Source: Bifidobacterium breve (lineage in GTDB: Bacteria > Actinomycetota > Acidimicrobiia > Acidimicrobiales > Acidimicrobilacustridaceae). From it: 52,529 nt of DNA. A model generated the notes under the pieces. That model was not told where the DNA came from. It saw only the letters and a list, made by a program, of their open reading frames with translations, and did not search any database. Position numbers and translations under genes: made by a program. Within the stretch, counting starts at the first letter, position 1, and each line of letters opens with the position of its first letter. The DNA lies in the NCBI GenBank assembly GCA_945860545.1, contig CAMAQM010000013.1:1-52529 (forward strand), in the 5' to 3' direction. Of this stretch, positions 35,424 to 43,726 are shown in pieces.

Positions 35424-36197
35424 TCAACCCACTTTGGCGGCGCGGATCAGGGTGGATTGACTGGCGGTGGCGAGCAGGGTGCCGTCCTCGGCCCACAGGT
35501 TCACTCGCCCGTGACCGAACCCGTTGGCCACCACGTCGATGCTGATGTCGGCGAGGACCCATTCGGTGGGGACAATCCGGGCCACCCGCAGCGTGTTGTC
35601 GAGACTGTTGGCCATGGCCACCCCGTCAAGTGCCACATGGATCCCCATGGGGACGTAGTCCCCAATGACCGCCAGCGCCGGCGCCGACATCTCGAGCAGG
35701 TCTGGCACCCGGGTCCAGACCGCCACCCGGCCCGACTCGCGGTCGGCCATGGCGAGGCGTTGATCGAGTCGGTCCATGATCGACTCGGTGTTGTACCGGC
35801 GCTCACGCGGCGCGCAGTTGTCCGGAAGGTCAACCTCCGGCCGTTGCGCCCACTGACCCGACATCTCGAGGGGTCGCTCACCGAGGGCGGCGTTCACGGT
35901 GAGGATCTCGGTGCCGGCCACCATGCCGACGGCGCGTGCCTGGGTGGTCTGGCGGCCTTCGACAGCGATGGTGACGTCGATATCCATGGTCGTGCCGGGG
36001 CGGGCGTAGGACAGGTACTGGGCGGTGGCCCACACGACGGGACGTCCCGTCGACCCCTCCATGGCCGCAATGGCCGCACCGAGGCCGCACCCCCCGAAGA
36101 GGAACCCGGCACCGGTGGAGATCCCCGGGACAACGGGGAGGTGCCAGCGCAGCGGGTTGTGGGTCGGCCGGAGTCCGAGCCAGTCAGGTGCGTCCAT
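35424..36197 (-). CDS. Acyl-CoA thioesterase (TesB-like double hot-dog)
   Basis: A 257-residue protein with two hot-dog halves. The N-terminal half has FGGCGLGAAIAAMEGSTGRPVVWATAQYLSYARPG and the C-terminal half has NSLDNTLRVARIVPTEWVLADISIDVVANGFGHGRVNLWAEDGTLLATASQS, the pattern of TesB/ACOT8-type thioesterases that hydrolyse acyl-CoAs. Catalytic residues cannot be fixed by eye. It is divergent from the amidase (45-base gap) and convergent with the LLM gene (8 bases). Confidence 0.85.
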   Translation of the reverse strand: MDAPDWLGLRPTHNPLRWHLPVVPGISTGAGFLFGGCGLGAAIAAMEGSTGRPVVWATAQYLSYARPGTTMDIDVTIAVEGRQTTQARAVGMVAGTEILTVNAALGERPLEMSGQWAQRPEVDLPDNCAPRERRYNTESIMDRLDQRLAMADRESGRVAVWTRVPDLLEMSAPALAVIGDYVPMGIHVALDGVAMANSLDNTLRVARIVPTEWVLADISIDVVANGFGHGRVNLWAEDGTLLATASQSTLIRAAKVG

Positions 36198-36203
36198 GCC
36201 ACC

Positions 36204-36209
36204 ACGCTA
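36204..36209 (-). promoter_or_regulatory. -10 element TAGCGT for the thioesterase gene (leaderless)
   Basis: TAGCGT on the minus strand, six bases, then ATG at 36197. Confidence 0.55.
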
Positions 36210-36242
36210 GGTGGTTGGGACGGTTGTGCTTGACTGCTTGCC

Positions 36243-37640
36243 ATGACCGACACGCCATGGCTCAACGACACCTGTTCACTGGTCGACGCGTTCCGTTCAG
36301 GCGAGCGCTCCCCCCTCGAGGAGATGGAGGCGACGCTCGCCGCCATCGACGCCTCAGACCTCAACGCGTTCTCGTTCCTCGACGGCGATGCCGCGCTCGA
36401 CGCCGCACGTTCAGCCGACGTCAACCAGCCGTTCGGCGGGGTTGCCTTCGGGGTCAAGGAACTCGACTTCGTCGAGGGGTGGCCGAGCACCGAGGCCAGC
36501 GTGGTATTCGCCGACCGCAAGGCCAAGTACACCTCCACGATGGTGCAGCGGGCCACCGCTGCCGGCGGCGTGCCGGTGGGTCTGACCACCGCCAGTGAGT
36601 TCGGTGGCCTGAACGTCTCCATCACCAAGCTGAACGGCATCACCGGCAACGCATGGGACAAGACCCGCACCGCTGGCGGCTCATCGGGCGGAAGCGCCTC
36701 GGCGGTGGCTGGTGGTCTGGTCACCATCGCCACCGGTGGGGACGGCGGCGGATCGATCCGCATCCCGGCCGGGTTCAACGGGCTCGTCGGGATGAAGGGC
36801 ACGGCCGGCCGTATCCCCCGGGGACCCCACACGCTGATCGCCCCCATGACCGTCGTGGTCGGGTGTCTGGCCCGATCGGTGCGCGATACCGCCAGGTGGT
36901 TCGACGTGTGCAGCGGTCACGACAAGCGCGACCCCTACTCGCTGCCCCGGGTCGATGGCTGGGAGTCCGGACTCGGCTCCCACCTCGATCAGTTGCGTGG
37001 AAAAAGGGTGGCCATTGTGCCCAACCTGGGTTCGGCGGTGATCCACCCCGAGCTTGACGCCATGGTGCGCGCCGCAGGCGAAGCGCTAGCCGCCGACGCC
37101 GGGTTGACCATCGTTGACGGCGTCAAGGTCGAGATTCCCGGCCTCGGTCTTGAATGGGCGATGGCGAACCTCTCGGGGCTTCTCGCCGAGCTCGGTGACC
37201 TGTGGCCGGACTGCAGGGAGGATCTGACCAACGAGATCGCGTTCGGGATGCAGATCGCCACTGAGCACTTCAACCTGGAGATGGCTGCCCGCGTCGAGGC
37301 CCAACGCACCCTTGCCAACGAGGGCATGGCGGCGATTTTCGACGAGGTCGACTTCGTCATCTGTGCCACCAACCCTGATGCCGCCTACCCCGCTGAGGTC
37401 ACGCTGAACACCAAGGTGGGTGACGTCACGGTCGGACCGGAGAACAATGGGGCACTGACGATTCCGGCCAACATCGTCGGCAACCCGTCGTGCCAGGTCC
37501 CCATCGGGTTCCTCAACGGCTTGCCGGTCGGCATGCAGATCATGGGGCCGCACCTCCATGACCAGATGGTCCTTGATCTCGCATGGCTCACCGAACGTGA
37601 GCGCCCGTGGCCGCTGGTGGCAAACGGCGCCCCGATCTGA
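36243..37640 (+). CDS. Amidase-signature family hydrolase
   Basis: A 465-residue amidase-signature enzyme with the complete Ser-cisSer-Lys triad: Lys72 (FGVKEL), cis-Ser147 (TAGGSSGGSAS) and nucleophile Ser171 (GGDGGGSIRIPAG). Family members hydrolyse amides or aryl/acyl esters. No GatB or GatC gene adjoins, and the residues after the core do not look GatA-like, so a catabolic amidase is favoured over Glu-tRNA amidotransferase. Substrate unknown. It is divergent from the thioesterase; no leaderless-type -10 is visible at the six-base position. Confidence 0.92.
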   Translation: MTDTPWLNDTCSLVDAFRSGERSPLEEMEATLAAIDASDLNAFSFLDGDAALDAARSADVNQPFGGVAFGVKELDFVEGWPSTEASVVFADRKAKYTSTMVQRATAAGGVPVGLTTASEFGGLNVSITKLNGITGNAWDKTRTAGGSSGGSASAVAGGLVTIATGGDGGGSIRIPAGFNGLVGMKGTAGRIPRGPHTLIAPMTVVVGCLARSVRDTARWFDVCSGHDKRDPYSLPRVDGWESGLGSHLDQLRGKRVAIVPNLGSAVIHPELDAMVRAAGEALAADAGLTIVDGVKVEIPGLGLEWAMANLSGLLAELGDLWPDCREDLTNEIAFGMQIATEHFNLEMAARVEAQRTLANEGMAAIFDEVDFVICATNPDAAYPAEVTLNTKVGDVTVGPENNGALTIPANIVGNPSCQVPIGFLNGLPVGMQIMGPHLHDQMVLDLAWLTERERPWPLVANGAPI

Positions 37641-37681
37641 CGCCACGGCGGGCCGTCGGAGGGGTTGTCACACCCCGTCGG

Positions 37682-37687
37682 CACACT
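37682..37687 (+). promoter_or_regulatory. -10-like element CACACT for the small basic protein
   Basis: CACACT, six bases, then ATG at 37694; it is the same variant as at the esterase gene. Confidence 0.4.
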
Positions 37688-37693
37688 GTCGCC

Positions 37694-37957
37694 ATGACCG
37701 ATGAACCCAATCACCAGCAATTGCCGCTGACTGTGGTTCCGGGCTCCCCCAACCCCGGCTCCACGAGCGGTTCCAGCCCACGTCGAGTTCGAAAGTCCCA
37801 CAGCCGAGAGCGGCGCGAGGCTCGGCCCTCGTGGCGCATGAGCGACCAGGCACGTCGTGCCGGAGTCGAAGGCGTGGCGAAGGCCCGCCGCGAGCTCCAG
37901 CGCGTCCGGGACATTCCTGCTGAGTCCAACACCCAGCTGTCCCCCACCGCTGCGTGA
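37694..37957 (+). CDS. Hypothetical small basic protein
   Basis: An 87-residue protein with a Pro/Ser-rich N-terminus and a highly basic middle (SPRRVRKSHSRERREARPSWRM), followed by a predicted helix (DQARRAGVEGVAKARRELQRV). I do not recognise a family. The promoter-like CACACT six bases before the ATG, the codon use and its placement between two genes on the same strand favour a real gene. Nucleic-acid binding is a guess from charge alone. Confidence 0.55.
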   Translation: MTDEPNHQQLPLTVVPGSPNPGSTSGSSPRRVRKSHSRERREARPSWRMSDQARRAGVEGVAKARRELQRVRDIPAESNTQLSPTAA

Positions 37958-37980
37958 TTCCGCCCCGGGGAAGCGACCGG

Positions 37981-37986
37981 TAACCT
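37981..37986 (+). promoter_or_regulatory. -10 element TAACCT for the thiolase (leaderless)
   Basis: TAACCT, six bases, then ATG at 37993. Confidence 0.6.
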
Positions 37987-37992
37987 GCTCCC

Positions 37993-39171
37993 ATGACCGA
38001 TGTCGTGATCATTGACGCAGTCCGCACCCCCGTTGGCCGTCGCAACGGCGGCCTCGCCGGGGTCCATCCCGCCGACCTGTTGGCAACGGCGCTCTCAGAG
38101 CTCGTGGCGCGCACCGGCATCGACCCAGCCGAGGTCGGCCAGGTCGTGGGCGGATGCGTCAGTCAGGTTGGCGCGCAGTCGTTCAACGTGGCGCGCACCG
38201 CATGGTTGACCGCAGGGCTGCCGCTGAGTGTGGCGGCGACGACCGTGGACACCCAGTGCGGTTCGTCCCAGCAGGCCACCAACCTCGCCACCAGCCTCGT
38301 GGCCGCAGGGGTCGTCGACGTCGCAGTGGCTTGCGGGGTGGAGACCATGTCGTCGGTGCCCATCGGGTCGAACAGCTCCAAAAAGCTGGGATACGGCGTG
38401 CCGATCCCCAAGACCTACTTCGGCCAGTACGAGTTCACGAGCCAGTTCGAGGGTGCCGAGCGCATCGCCGAGAAGTGGGGCATCACCAGGGATGACGCCG
38501 ATGCCTACGCCTTGAGGTCCCAGACCCTCGCCGCACAGGCATGGGACGAGGACCGATTCGGCACCCAGGTTGTCGAAGTCGTCGCCCCAATCCTCGACGA
38601 CGAACGTCAGCCCACCGGACAGACACAGACCATCAGCCGCGACGAGGGCATCCGAGACACGACCCTCGAGAAGTTGGCCGGTCTCAAACCGGTGGCGCGC
38701 GAGGACGGTGTGCACACCGCCGGATCCTCCTCACAGATCTCTGACGGCGCTGCTGCAGTGCTCATGATGACCGCAGCCAAAGCCGAAGCGCTCGGACTGA
38801 CCCCAATCGCCCGGGTCGTGGACACCTGTCTGGTCGGCGTCGATCCGGTGCTCATGCTCACCGGACCCATCGACGCCACCCGGCGCCTCCTCTCCCGCAA
38901 CGGCCTCACCATGGCCGACATCGACATCACCGAGATCAACGAAGCATTCGCGTCGGTGGTACTGGCGTGGGCCCGTGAACTCGATGTCGATCTCGCCACC
39001 GCCAACCCCAATGGTGGAGCCATCGCCCTCGGCCACCCCCTCGGGGCCACCGGTGCCGTCCTCACCACCAAGGCCGTCCACGAACTTCAGCGCACCGGCG
39101 GCCAACGGGCGCTGGTCACGATGTGTTGTGGTGGCGGCCTCGGTACCGGCACCATTCTCGAACGCTGCTGA
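37993..39171 (+). CDS. Thiolase (acetyl-CoA C-acyltransferase)
   Basis: A 392-residue thiolase, ending a beta-oxidation cycle or condensing acetyl-CoA. The acyl-accepting Cys89 is in VDTQCGSSQQ, and the second active-site pair is His348 (GHPLGATG) and Cys378 (MCCGGGLGTG); NEAFA is the conserved block of loop 3. Full length and intact. It would complement the hydratase, SDR and MaoC genes elsewhere in the window, though it is not adjacent to them. Degradative versus biosynthetic direction is not readable. Confidence 0.94.
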   Translation: MTDVVIIDAVRTPVGRRNGGLAGVHPADLLATALSELVARTGIDPAEVGQVVGGCVSQVGAQSFNVARTAWLTAGLPLSVAATTVDTQCGSSQQATNLATSLVAAGVVDVAVACGVETMSSVPIGSNSSKKLGYGVPIPKTYFGQYEFTSQFEGAERIAEKWGITRDDADAYALRSQTLAAQAWDEDRFGTQVVEVVAPILDDERQPTGQTQTISRDEGIRDTTLEKLAGLKPVAREDGVHTAGSSSQISDGAAAVLMMTAAKAEALGLTPIARVVDTCLVGVDPVLMLTGPIDATRRLLSRNGLTMADIDITEINEAFASVVLAWARELDVDLATANPNGGAIALGHPLGATGAVLTTKAVHELQRTGGQRALVTMCCGGGLGTGTILERC

Positions 39172-39206
39172 CACGCGCCGGCTCTCCACACGGGGCGCGC
39201 GCCCAC

Positions 39207-39689
39207 GTGCGTTGCGTGATGATCACGCTTGTCGCCGCCTGCCTCCTGGCGGCTTGCGCGTGTGGAACCGCACCACTTCCTGATGGCGTGGCGATCGTCG
39301 AAGAGGTGGTCGATGGGGACACGCTGGTGGTCCGGGTCGGCTCGGGCACCGAGCGCGTGCGGCTACTCGGCATCGACACGCCCGAGACGGTGCACCCCAC
39401 CAAACCCGTCGAGTGTTTCGGGCCTGAGGCGAGCCGCGAACTCAAACGGCTGGCGTCGGTGGGTTCCCAACTCCGCCTTGGACGCGATACCGAACTTCGG
39501 GATCGCTACGGTCGACTCCTCGCCCATGCGTGGAACGCTGAAGGAACCTTCATCAACGAAGCCCTCGTTGAAGGGGGTTTCGCCACCACGCTGTTCATCG
39601 ACCCCAACCGCGCCTACCGCCAGGAACTACGCGCAGCACAGGACCGGGCCGAGTCCGCACGGGCCGGGCAGTGGTCAGCGTGCCAGTGA
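39207..39689 (+). CDS. Thermonuclease-like (SNase) lipoprotein
   Basis: About 160 residues with a lipoprotein-type signal (MRCVMITLVAACLLAAC; lipobox LAAC) and a staphylococcal-nuclease fold: VDGDTLVVRV, VRLLGIDTPET, CFGPEAS, then LRDRYGRLLAHAW and NEALVEGGFA. The Ca-ligand Asp pair and the catalytic Arg and Glu positions appear kept. An exported nuclease acting on extracellular DNA or RNA is likely. The start is uncertain: GTG 39207 gives an Arg-containing n-region; GTG 39216 or ATG 39219 are alternatives. It may be read with the thiolase upstream. Confidence 0.85.
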   Translation: MRCVMITLVAACLLAACACGTAPLPDGVAIVEEVVDGDTLVVRVGSGTERVRLLGIDTPETVHPTKPVECFGPEASRELKRLASVGSQLRLGRDTELRDRYGRLLAHAWNAEGTFINEALVEGGFATTLFIDPNRAYRQELRAAQDRAESARAGQWSACQ

Positions 39690-39703
39690 ACCCGATCGCA
39701 CGG

Positions 39704-39709
39704 TAGCGT
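39704..39709 (+). promoter_or_regulatory. -10 element TAGCGT for the YdjC-family gene (leaderless)
   Basis: TAGCGT, seven bases, then GTG at 39717. Confidence 0.55.
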
Positions 39710-39716
39710 CGGCTCC

Positions 39717-40550
39717 GTGACCTCCCTGGCCGAACGACTCGGATTCACTCCCGATGACCGGGTGGTGATCATCAACTGCGACGACCTCGGCATGTGCCAC
39801 GCCGCCAACGAGGGCATCTACGCCGCCCTGCGCACCGGCTTGGCCACCAGCGCATCGCTCATGGTGCCGTGCCCGTGGGCCCGACAGGCGTCACGTGACT
39901 ACATGGGTGAGGACGTCGGCGTCCACCTCACCCTCAACGCCGAGTGGGACACCTATCGCTGGTCCCCCATCACCTCCGCCCCGTCCCTGCTCGACGGCGA
40001 CGGTGGCTTCCCCCGCACCGTCACCGACACCTGGGACCACGCCGACCTCGACGAGGTCCGGCGGGAACTGCGGGCACAGGTCGAGCGCGCCATCCTGTGG
40101 GGATTCGACATCAGCCACCTCGACTCACACATGGGCACACTGCAGCTTCGACCCGAGTTCTTCGATGTCTACCTGGACCTCGCCGTGGAGTTCGCCCTCC
40201 CGCTACGCCTGTCGGGCGCCAGCACCGAGAAGTTGATCGGCTTCCCTTTCCGCCAGCTCGCAGCCGACGAGGGAGTGGTGTTTCCCGACCACTTCATCCA
40301 CGTCCCCGGCGTCGGGTCCCGCAACGCCATCGAGCGGGCCCTGTTCGATCTGCGGCCGGGGGTCACCGAGTTGTACGCCCACCCAGCGACCGACACCCCC
40401 GAGTTGCGGGCCATCGCCCCCGACTGGGCGGCGCGTGTCGACGACCTGCACCTCCTCACCTCGGATGCCGCGATACGGGCCATGGTGGAACGCAGCGGAG
40501 TGAAACTCATTGGCTTCAAGGCCTTGCGCGACGCCATGCGGGCTGGCTGA
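39717..40550 (+). CDS. ChbG/HpnK (YdjC)-family carbohydrate deacetylase
   Basis: A 277-residue YdjC-fold deacetylase. Metal and catalytic residues are in place: Asp22-Asp23 (INCDDLGMCHAAN), His70 (DVGVHLTLN), and His134 and His138 (SHLDSHMGT). Family members remove N-acetyl groups from oligosaccharides (ChbG on chitobiose) or hopanoid intermediates (HpnK). No chitin or hopanoid genes are adjacent, so the substrate is open. No signal peptide, so cytoplasmic. It is convergent with the GNAT gene. Confidence 0.9.
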   Translation: MTSLAERLGFTPDDRVVIINCDDLGMCHAANEGIYAALRTGLATSASLMVPCPWARQASRDYMGEDVGVHLTLNAEWDTYRWSPITSAPSLLDGDGGFPRTVTDTWDHADLDEVRRELRAQVERAILWGFDISHLDSHMGTLQLRPEFFDVYLDLAVEFALPLRLSGASTEKLIGFPFRQLAADEGVVFPDHFIHVPGVGSRNAIERALFDLRPGVTELYAHPATDTPELRAIAPDWAARVDDLHLLTSDAAIRAMVERSGVKLIGFKALRDAMRAG

Positions 40551-40594
40551 ACCTTCCGCTCAGCCCACTCATCCCGCGGGGAAGTCGCCAGAGA

Positions 40595-41449
40595 TCACAG
40601 CGCCTTGAGTAACGTCCGGAAAGTTCTCGACGTGACCGCACCGAGCGAGGCGTAGAAACGAACGGGTCCGACGCGGCACACCTCCACCGAGGACAAGCCC
40701 GCCACCATCAAGTCGGTGCACACCGCGGAAACCAGTGACGCCCCGATGCCACGCCCGCCCCACGCCGGGTCGGTGCCCATCGGCCCCAACCAACCGATGC
40801 GGCCCACTGAATGGGCGCAGAACCCCACCGGGTCGTCACCACTGAACGTTGCGAACACACTGGCGCCCTCGACGCCGAGGTCGAACTCGGGGAGGAACAC
40901 GTCCCAGTTGCGTTCCACCATGGCCCGCACCGCCTCCACGTCTGGGTCGTCGGTGAGACGACGCACCACCATCCCTTCCGGAGGCTCAGCGCGGAACGTG
41001 ACCGGCAACGCCATGTTGAACGTCGCCTCGACCGGTTCGTACCCGCACGCCTCGGCGAGGCACTGGGCCCCCACGTTGGTGAGGTCCACCCCGGGCCACA
41101 GGTAAGGCGGCGCCTCATCACCGAGACCGGCGAACACCACCGATCGGGAACGCAACCACGCCTCGGCCGCACCGACGAGTGCCGTCGCCAATCCCTGGCG
41201 TTGCACCTCGGGATCGACCGCCACGAGGCGAATCCAGCCCACGACGGTGCCGTCCGGCTCGGTGCGGGTGCTGGCGGCGATGACACCACGGTCATCGAGG
41301 GTGCCAAGGACCTCGGCGTCGGGGCCCCACAGCGCCGTGACGAACTCGTCTTCGCTGATGGACTCACCGGGAGCGCACCGGCGCCACAGTCCGGTGAGAC
41401 CGGCAACACGTTCAGGCCCCCACGTGACGATGGTGGGCTCGGCGGTCAC
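40595..41449 (-). CDS. Tandem GNAT-family N-acetyltransferase
   Basis: A 284-residue protein with two GNAT folds. The first shows VVGWIRLVAVDPEVQRQGLATALVGAAEAWL with the Q/RxxGxG/A acetyl-CoA loop; the second shows GWLGPMGTDPAWGGRGIGASLVSAVCTDL. Tandem GNAT layout recalls mycothiol synthase MshD, and its GTGA overlap with the mca gene makes a thiol-related role tempting, but the sequence does not look like MshD. Substrate unknown. Confidence 0.85.
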   Translation of the reverse strand: MTAEPTIVTWGPERVAGLTGLWRRCAPGESISEDEFVTALWGPDAEVLGTLDDRGVIAASTRTEPDGTVVGWIRLVAVDPEVQRQGLATALVGAAEAWLRSRSVVFAGLGDEAPPYLWPGVDLTNVGAQCLAEACGYEPVEATFNMALPVTFRAEPPEGMVVRRLTDDPDVEAVRAMVERNWDVFLPEFDLGVEGASVFATFSGDDPVGFCAHSVGRIGWLGPMGTDPAWGGRGIGASLVSAVCTDLMVAGLSSVEVCRVGPVRFYASLGAVTSRTFRTLLKAL

Positions 41450-42315
41450 GGTCGAAGGCCAGCGAAGAGATCGTTTTCAGGCAGGTGGGTGGGCACCCGT
41501 GAGGCACCGAGGATGTAGTCGTCAAAGGGGTGGATGGTGCGGGTCACCTCGTCGGGCAGACCGAACCAGAACGGGGACGCCGGGTCGATCTGGGTGGCGT
41601 GACACAACAACGCGGCGCGACGAACCTCCCAGAAGTCGGCGATGGGAACCGAGGTGGTGATGCGATCGTCGTGGTCGGGGCGATCGAACCACTCGTCACT
41701 AAACGGCGACTCGACGCCCAACTCGGCGAACTTGTCGTGCAGGGCGCGCATGCGGGCCATCGACCACACCGTGTAGTACAGCTTCGAAGGCGTCCACGGC
41801 GCGCCGGCCTCGGGGTAGGCGTCGGGGTCACCGGCGAGGTCGAACGCAGCGGCGGAGATGTCGTGCACCCGTAGATGGTCGGGGTGGGGATAACCGGCCT
41901 GATCGTCGTTGTAGGTGACGATGACCTGGGGACGCTGTCGACGAATCACCTCCACGAGGCGCCCGACCGACTCGTCGAGCGGCGCCGCCCAGAAGGCGTC
42001 GGGGTGGGCGTTCGATGGAGAGTCAGGCATTCCCGAGTCCCGATATCCCAACATCTCGACGTCGCGGTAACCAATGGCCGCCACCGAGGCCTCAAGCTCT
42101 GCGGCCCTGACCGCAGCGAGGTCGGCGCGAACCTCGGGGCGTTCCATGGCGGGGTTGTGGATGTCCCCCTCCTCACCCCCTGTGGCGCACACCAACACGG
42201 TGCGGATTCCCTCCGCTGCGTAGCGCGCCACAGTGCATGCCCCCTTTGACGCCTCGTCGTCGGGGTGGGCGTGCACCGTCATGAGGCACAGGTCGTCGGC
42301 GTGGGTCGAGCTCAC
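41446..42315 (-). CDS. mca: Mycothiol S-conjugate amidase Mca
   Basis: A 289-residue zinc amidase of the LmbE/PIG-L fold that cleaves mycothiol S-conjugates to mercapturic acids for export. Zn ligands are His17 and Asp20 (VHAHPDDEASKGA) and His147 (YPHPDHLRVH). TYNDDQAGYPHPDH, LYYTVWS, HATQIDP and the C-terminal LPENDLFAGL match Mca rather than the close paralogue MshB. It marks mycothiol as the low-molecular-weight thiol of this organism. The GTG is placed by a TAGCGT -10. It is coupled to the tandem GNAT downstream. Confidence 0.93.
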   Translation of the reverse strand: MSSTHADDLCLMTVHAHPDDEASKGACTVARYAAEGIRTVLVCATGGEEGDIHNPAMERPEVRADLAAVRAAELEASVAAIGYRDVEMLGYRDSGMPDSPSNAHPDAFWAAPLDESVGRLVEVIRRQRPQVIVTYNDDQAGYPHPDHLRVHDISAAAFDLAGDPDAYPEAGAPWTPSKLYYTVWSMARMRALHDKFAELGVESPFSDEWFDRPDHDDRITTSVPIADFWEVRRAALLCHATQIDPASPFWFGLPDEVTRTIHPFDDYILGASRVPTHLPENDLFAGLRP

Positions 42316-42321
42316 CGCCGC

Positions 42322-42327
42322 ACGCTA
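42322..42327 (-). promoter_or_regulatory. -10 element TAGCGT for mca (leaderless)
   Basis: TAGCGT on the minus strand, six bases, then GTG at 42315. Confidence 0.6.
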
Positions 42328-42364
42328 CCGCCATCGCCCCGACGCGCACCCGCTGAGCAGGGGT

Positions 42365-43636
42365 TCACACGCCGCCGACCACGTCGTCCCACGTGCGCCG
42401 CGGATCATCGGGACTCCCCACCGCGGTGAGGGTCACCTCCCCGGTGTCGGGGTCGATGTCGATGTCCCAGCCGAGGACGCGGGCGAGGATGTGTCGACCC
42501 TCCTCGGGGCCCGAGGCAATCAGGTTGTCTCCCGCCCGCAGCACCACCGCCCCTCGAGGTCGGTAGAAGTAGCGACCTCCGCGCTGGACGGCGAGCACCT
42601 GGAACCCTGGCTCGAGGTTCAGACGCAACTCGCTCAGGGTGGCACCGTGAGCGCGTGCCCCCTCGTCGATGGGGAGTTTCACCACGACCTCGTCGGTCTC
42701 ACCAAGGGCGATGGACAAGATGGGGTGCACCTCCTCGCGCTGCTCGACGAGCCACACCATCTGCTGGGCGGCGTCACCAATGTCCTCAGCCGCCTGGGAG
42801 AGGTGGAGCAGACCTCGCAGCGGCGACGGATCAAGGTCGTCGCGAGCGGCGCGCAGCACCCAGACCTCGAGACGATCCTTCATCTCGTCGAGTCGGTCCT
42901 CGAGGTGCCGGACCTCTGCAGCGAGACCCTGGTCGCGGTACACGAGTGCCGAGTACGCAAGGCCCACCGCCGCCTCGGAGATGTTCTTCATCTCCACGAG
43001 GGTGTCGACCGCCCGATCCAGGTCGGTCAGGACGCCCGCTTCAGGCGGTTGGGGTGGTTCCCAACGGGGTGCGTCGGCGAGTTCCCGCACCCGCTCGATG
43101 CCTGCGGCAGGGCCTTCGAGGAACAGCACGTCACCGGCCCGGAGGATCTCGTCGCCCTCAACGTCAGTGATCCAGCCCTGCCCGCGGTGGATCGCCACCA
43201 CCCGCATGCCGGTGGCAACAGGCAGTTCGAGGGCGTGCAGCGGACGGTTCGCCATGTGCGATCCGTCGCGCACCAAGACCCGATGGGACACCTCCTCGGC
43301 GGCGGACAGGTCGGCCACGAGTTCACGCGGGATGCCGAGGCGGTGGGTGACGATGCGGGCGATGTTGACGGCGTTGTTGGAAATACGTTCGATGGCCTCG
43401 ATGACCTGCAGCACCGACGACATCGCCTCGGCGTCGCGTGGGCTGCGAACCGCCAGAATCGACACGGCGCGCATGTCGTGCACGAGTGCACTCATGGTGG
43501 CCTCGAGATCAGTGACCTCGTCGGCCATGTCGGCGTCGCCGTAGTACAGCGCGGCATACGCCAGATCGACCATCAACTCTGAGGTGTCCTTGGCCTCAGA
43601 GAGCATGGCTCGGAGATTTCGGGGTCGTTCATCCAT
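42365..43636 (-). CDS. Duplicated PhoU-TrkA-C (RCK_C) regulatory protein
   Basis: A 423-residue soluble protein built from two copies of a PhoU-like helical half followed by a TrkA-C (RCK_C) domain: PhoU-1 about 5-100, RCK_C-1 about 115-187 (VLVRDGSHMANRPLHALELP..AIHRGQGWITDVEGDEILRAGDVLFLEGP), PhoU-2 about 205-300, RCK_C-2 about 315-390 (VVVKLPIDEGARAHGATLSELRL..AVQRGGRYFYRPRGAVVLRAGDNLIASGP). RCK_C domains bind small ligands and gate ion transporters. It lies directly downstream of the duplicated MgtE-type transporter, so control of that transporter is a fair inference. A TATGCT -10 at 43665-43670 gives a short leader and the ATG at 43636; longer frames start inside the promoter. Confidence 0.87.
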   Translation of the reverse strand: MDERPRNLRAMLSEAKDTSELMVDLAYAALYYGDADMADEVTDLEATMSALVHDMRAVSILAVRSPRDAEAMSSVLQVIEAIERISNNAVNIARIVTHRLGIPRELVADLSAAEEVSHRVLVRDGSHMANRPLHALELPVATGMRVVAIHRGQGWITDVEGDEILRAGDVLFLEGPAAGIERVRELADAPRWEPPQPPEAGVLTDLDRAVDTLVEMKNISEAAVGLAYSALVYRDQGLAAEVRHLEDRLDEMKDRLEVWVLRAARDDLDPSPLRGLLHLSQAAEDIGDAAQQMVWLVEQREEVHPILSIALGETDEVVVKLPIDEGARAHGATLSELRLNLEPGFQVLAVQRGGRYFYRPRGAVVLRAGDNLIASGPEEGRHILARVLGWDIDIDPDTGEVTLTAVGSPDDPRRTWDDVVGGV

Positions 43637-43664
43637 GGAGTGGGCCACCAGTGGGTGTGGTCCG

Positions 43665-43670
43665 AGCATA
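43665..43670 (-). promoter_or_regulatory. -10 element TATGCT for the PhoU-TrkA-C gene
   Basis: TATGCT on the minus strand, 28 bases before the ATG at 43636. The leader has a small CCACTGGTGG palindrome and no Shine-Dalgarno. Confidence 0.4.
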
Positions 43671-43726
43671 GGACGCCCGGACGGTCGGATTCTTGTGAGC
43701 ACGCGGGAGTACGCGGTGGGAAAAGG

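Noticed and set aside
36243-37640. GatA subunit of Asp/Glu-tRNA amidotransferase
   Set aside because: The amidase-signature triad is shared, but there is no gatB or gatC nearby and the flanking sequence is not GatA-like.
40595-41449. Mycothiol synthase MshD
   Set aside because: It has the tandem GNAT layout and sits beside mca, but the characteristic MshD sequence blocks are absent.
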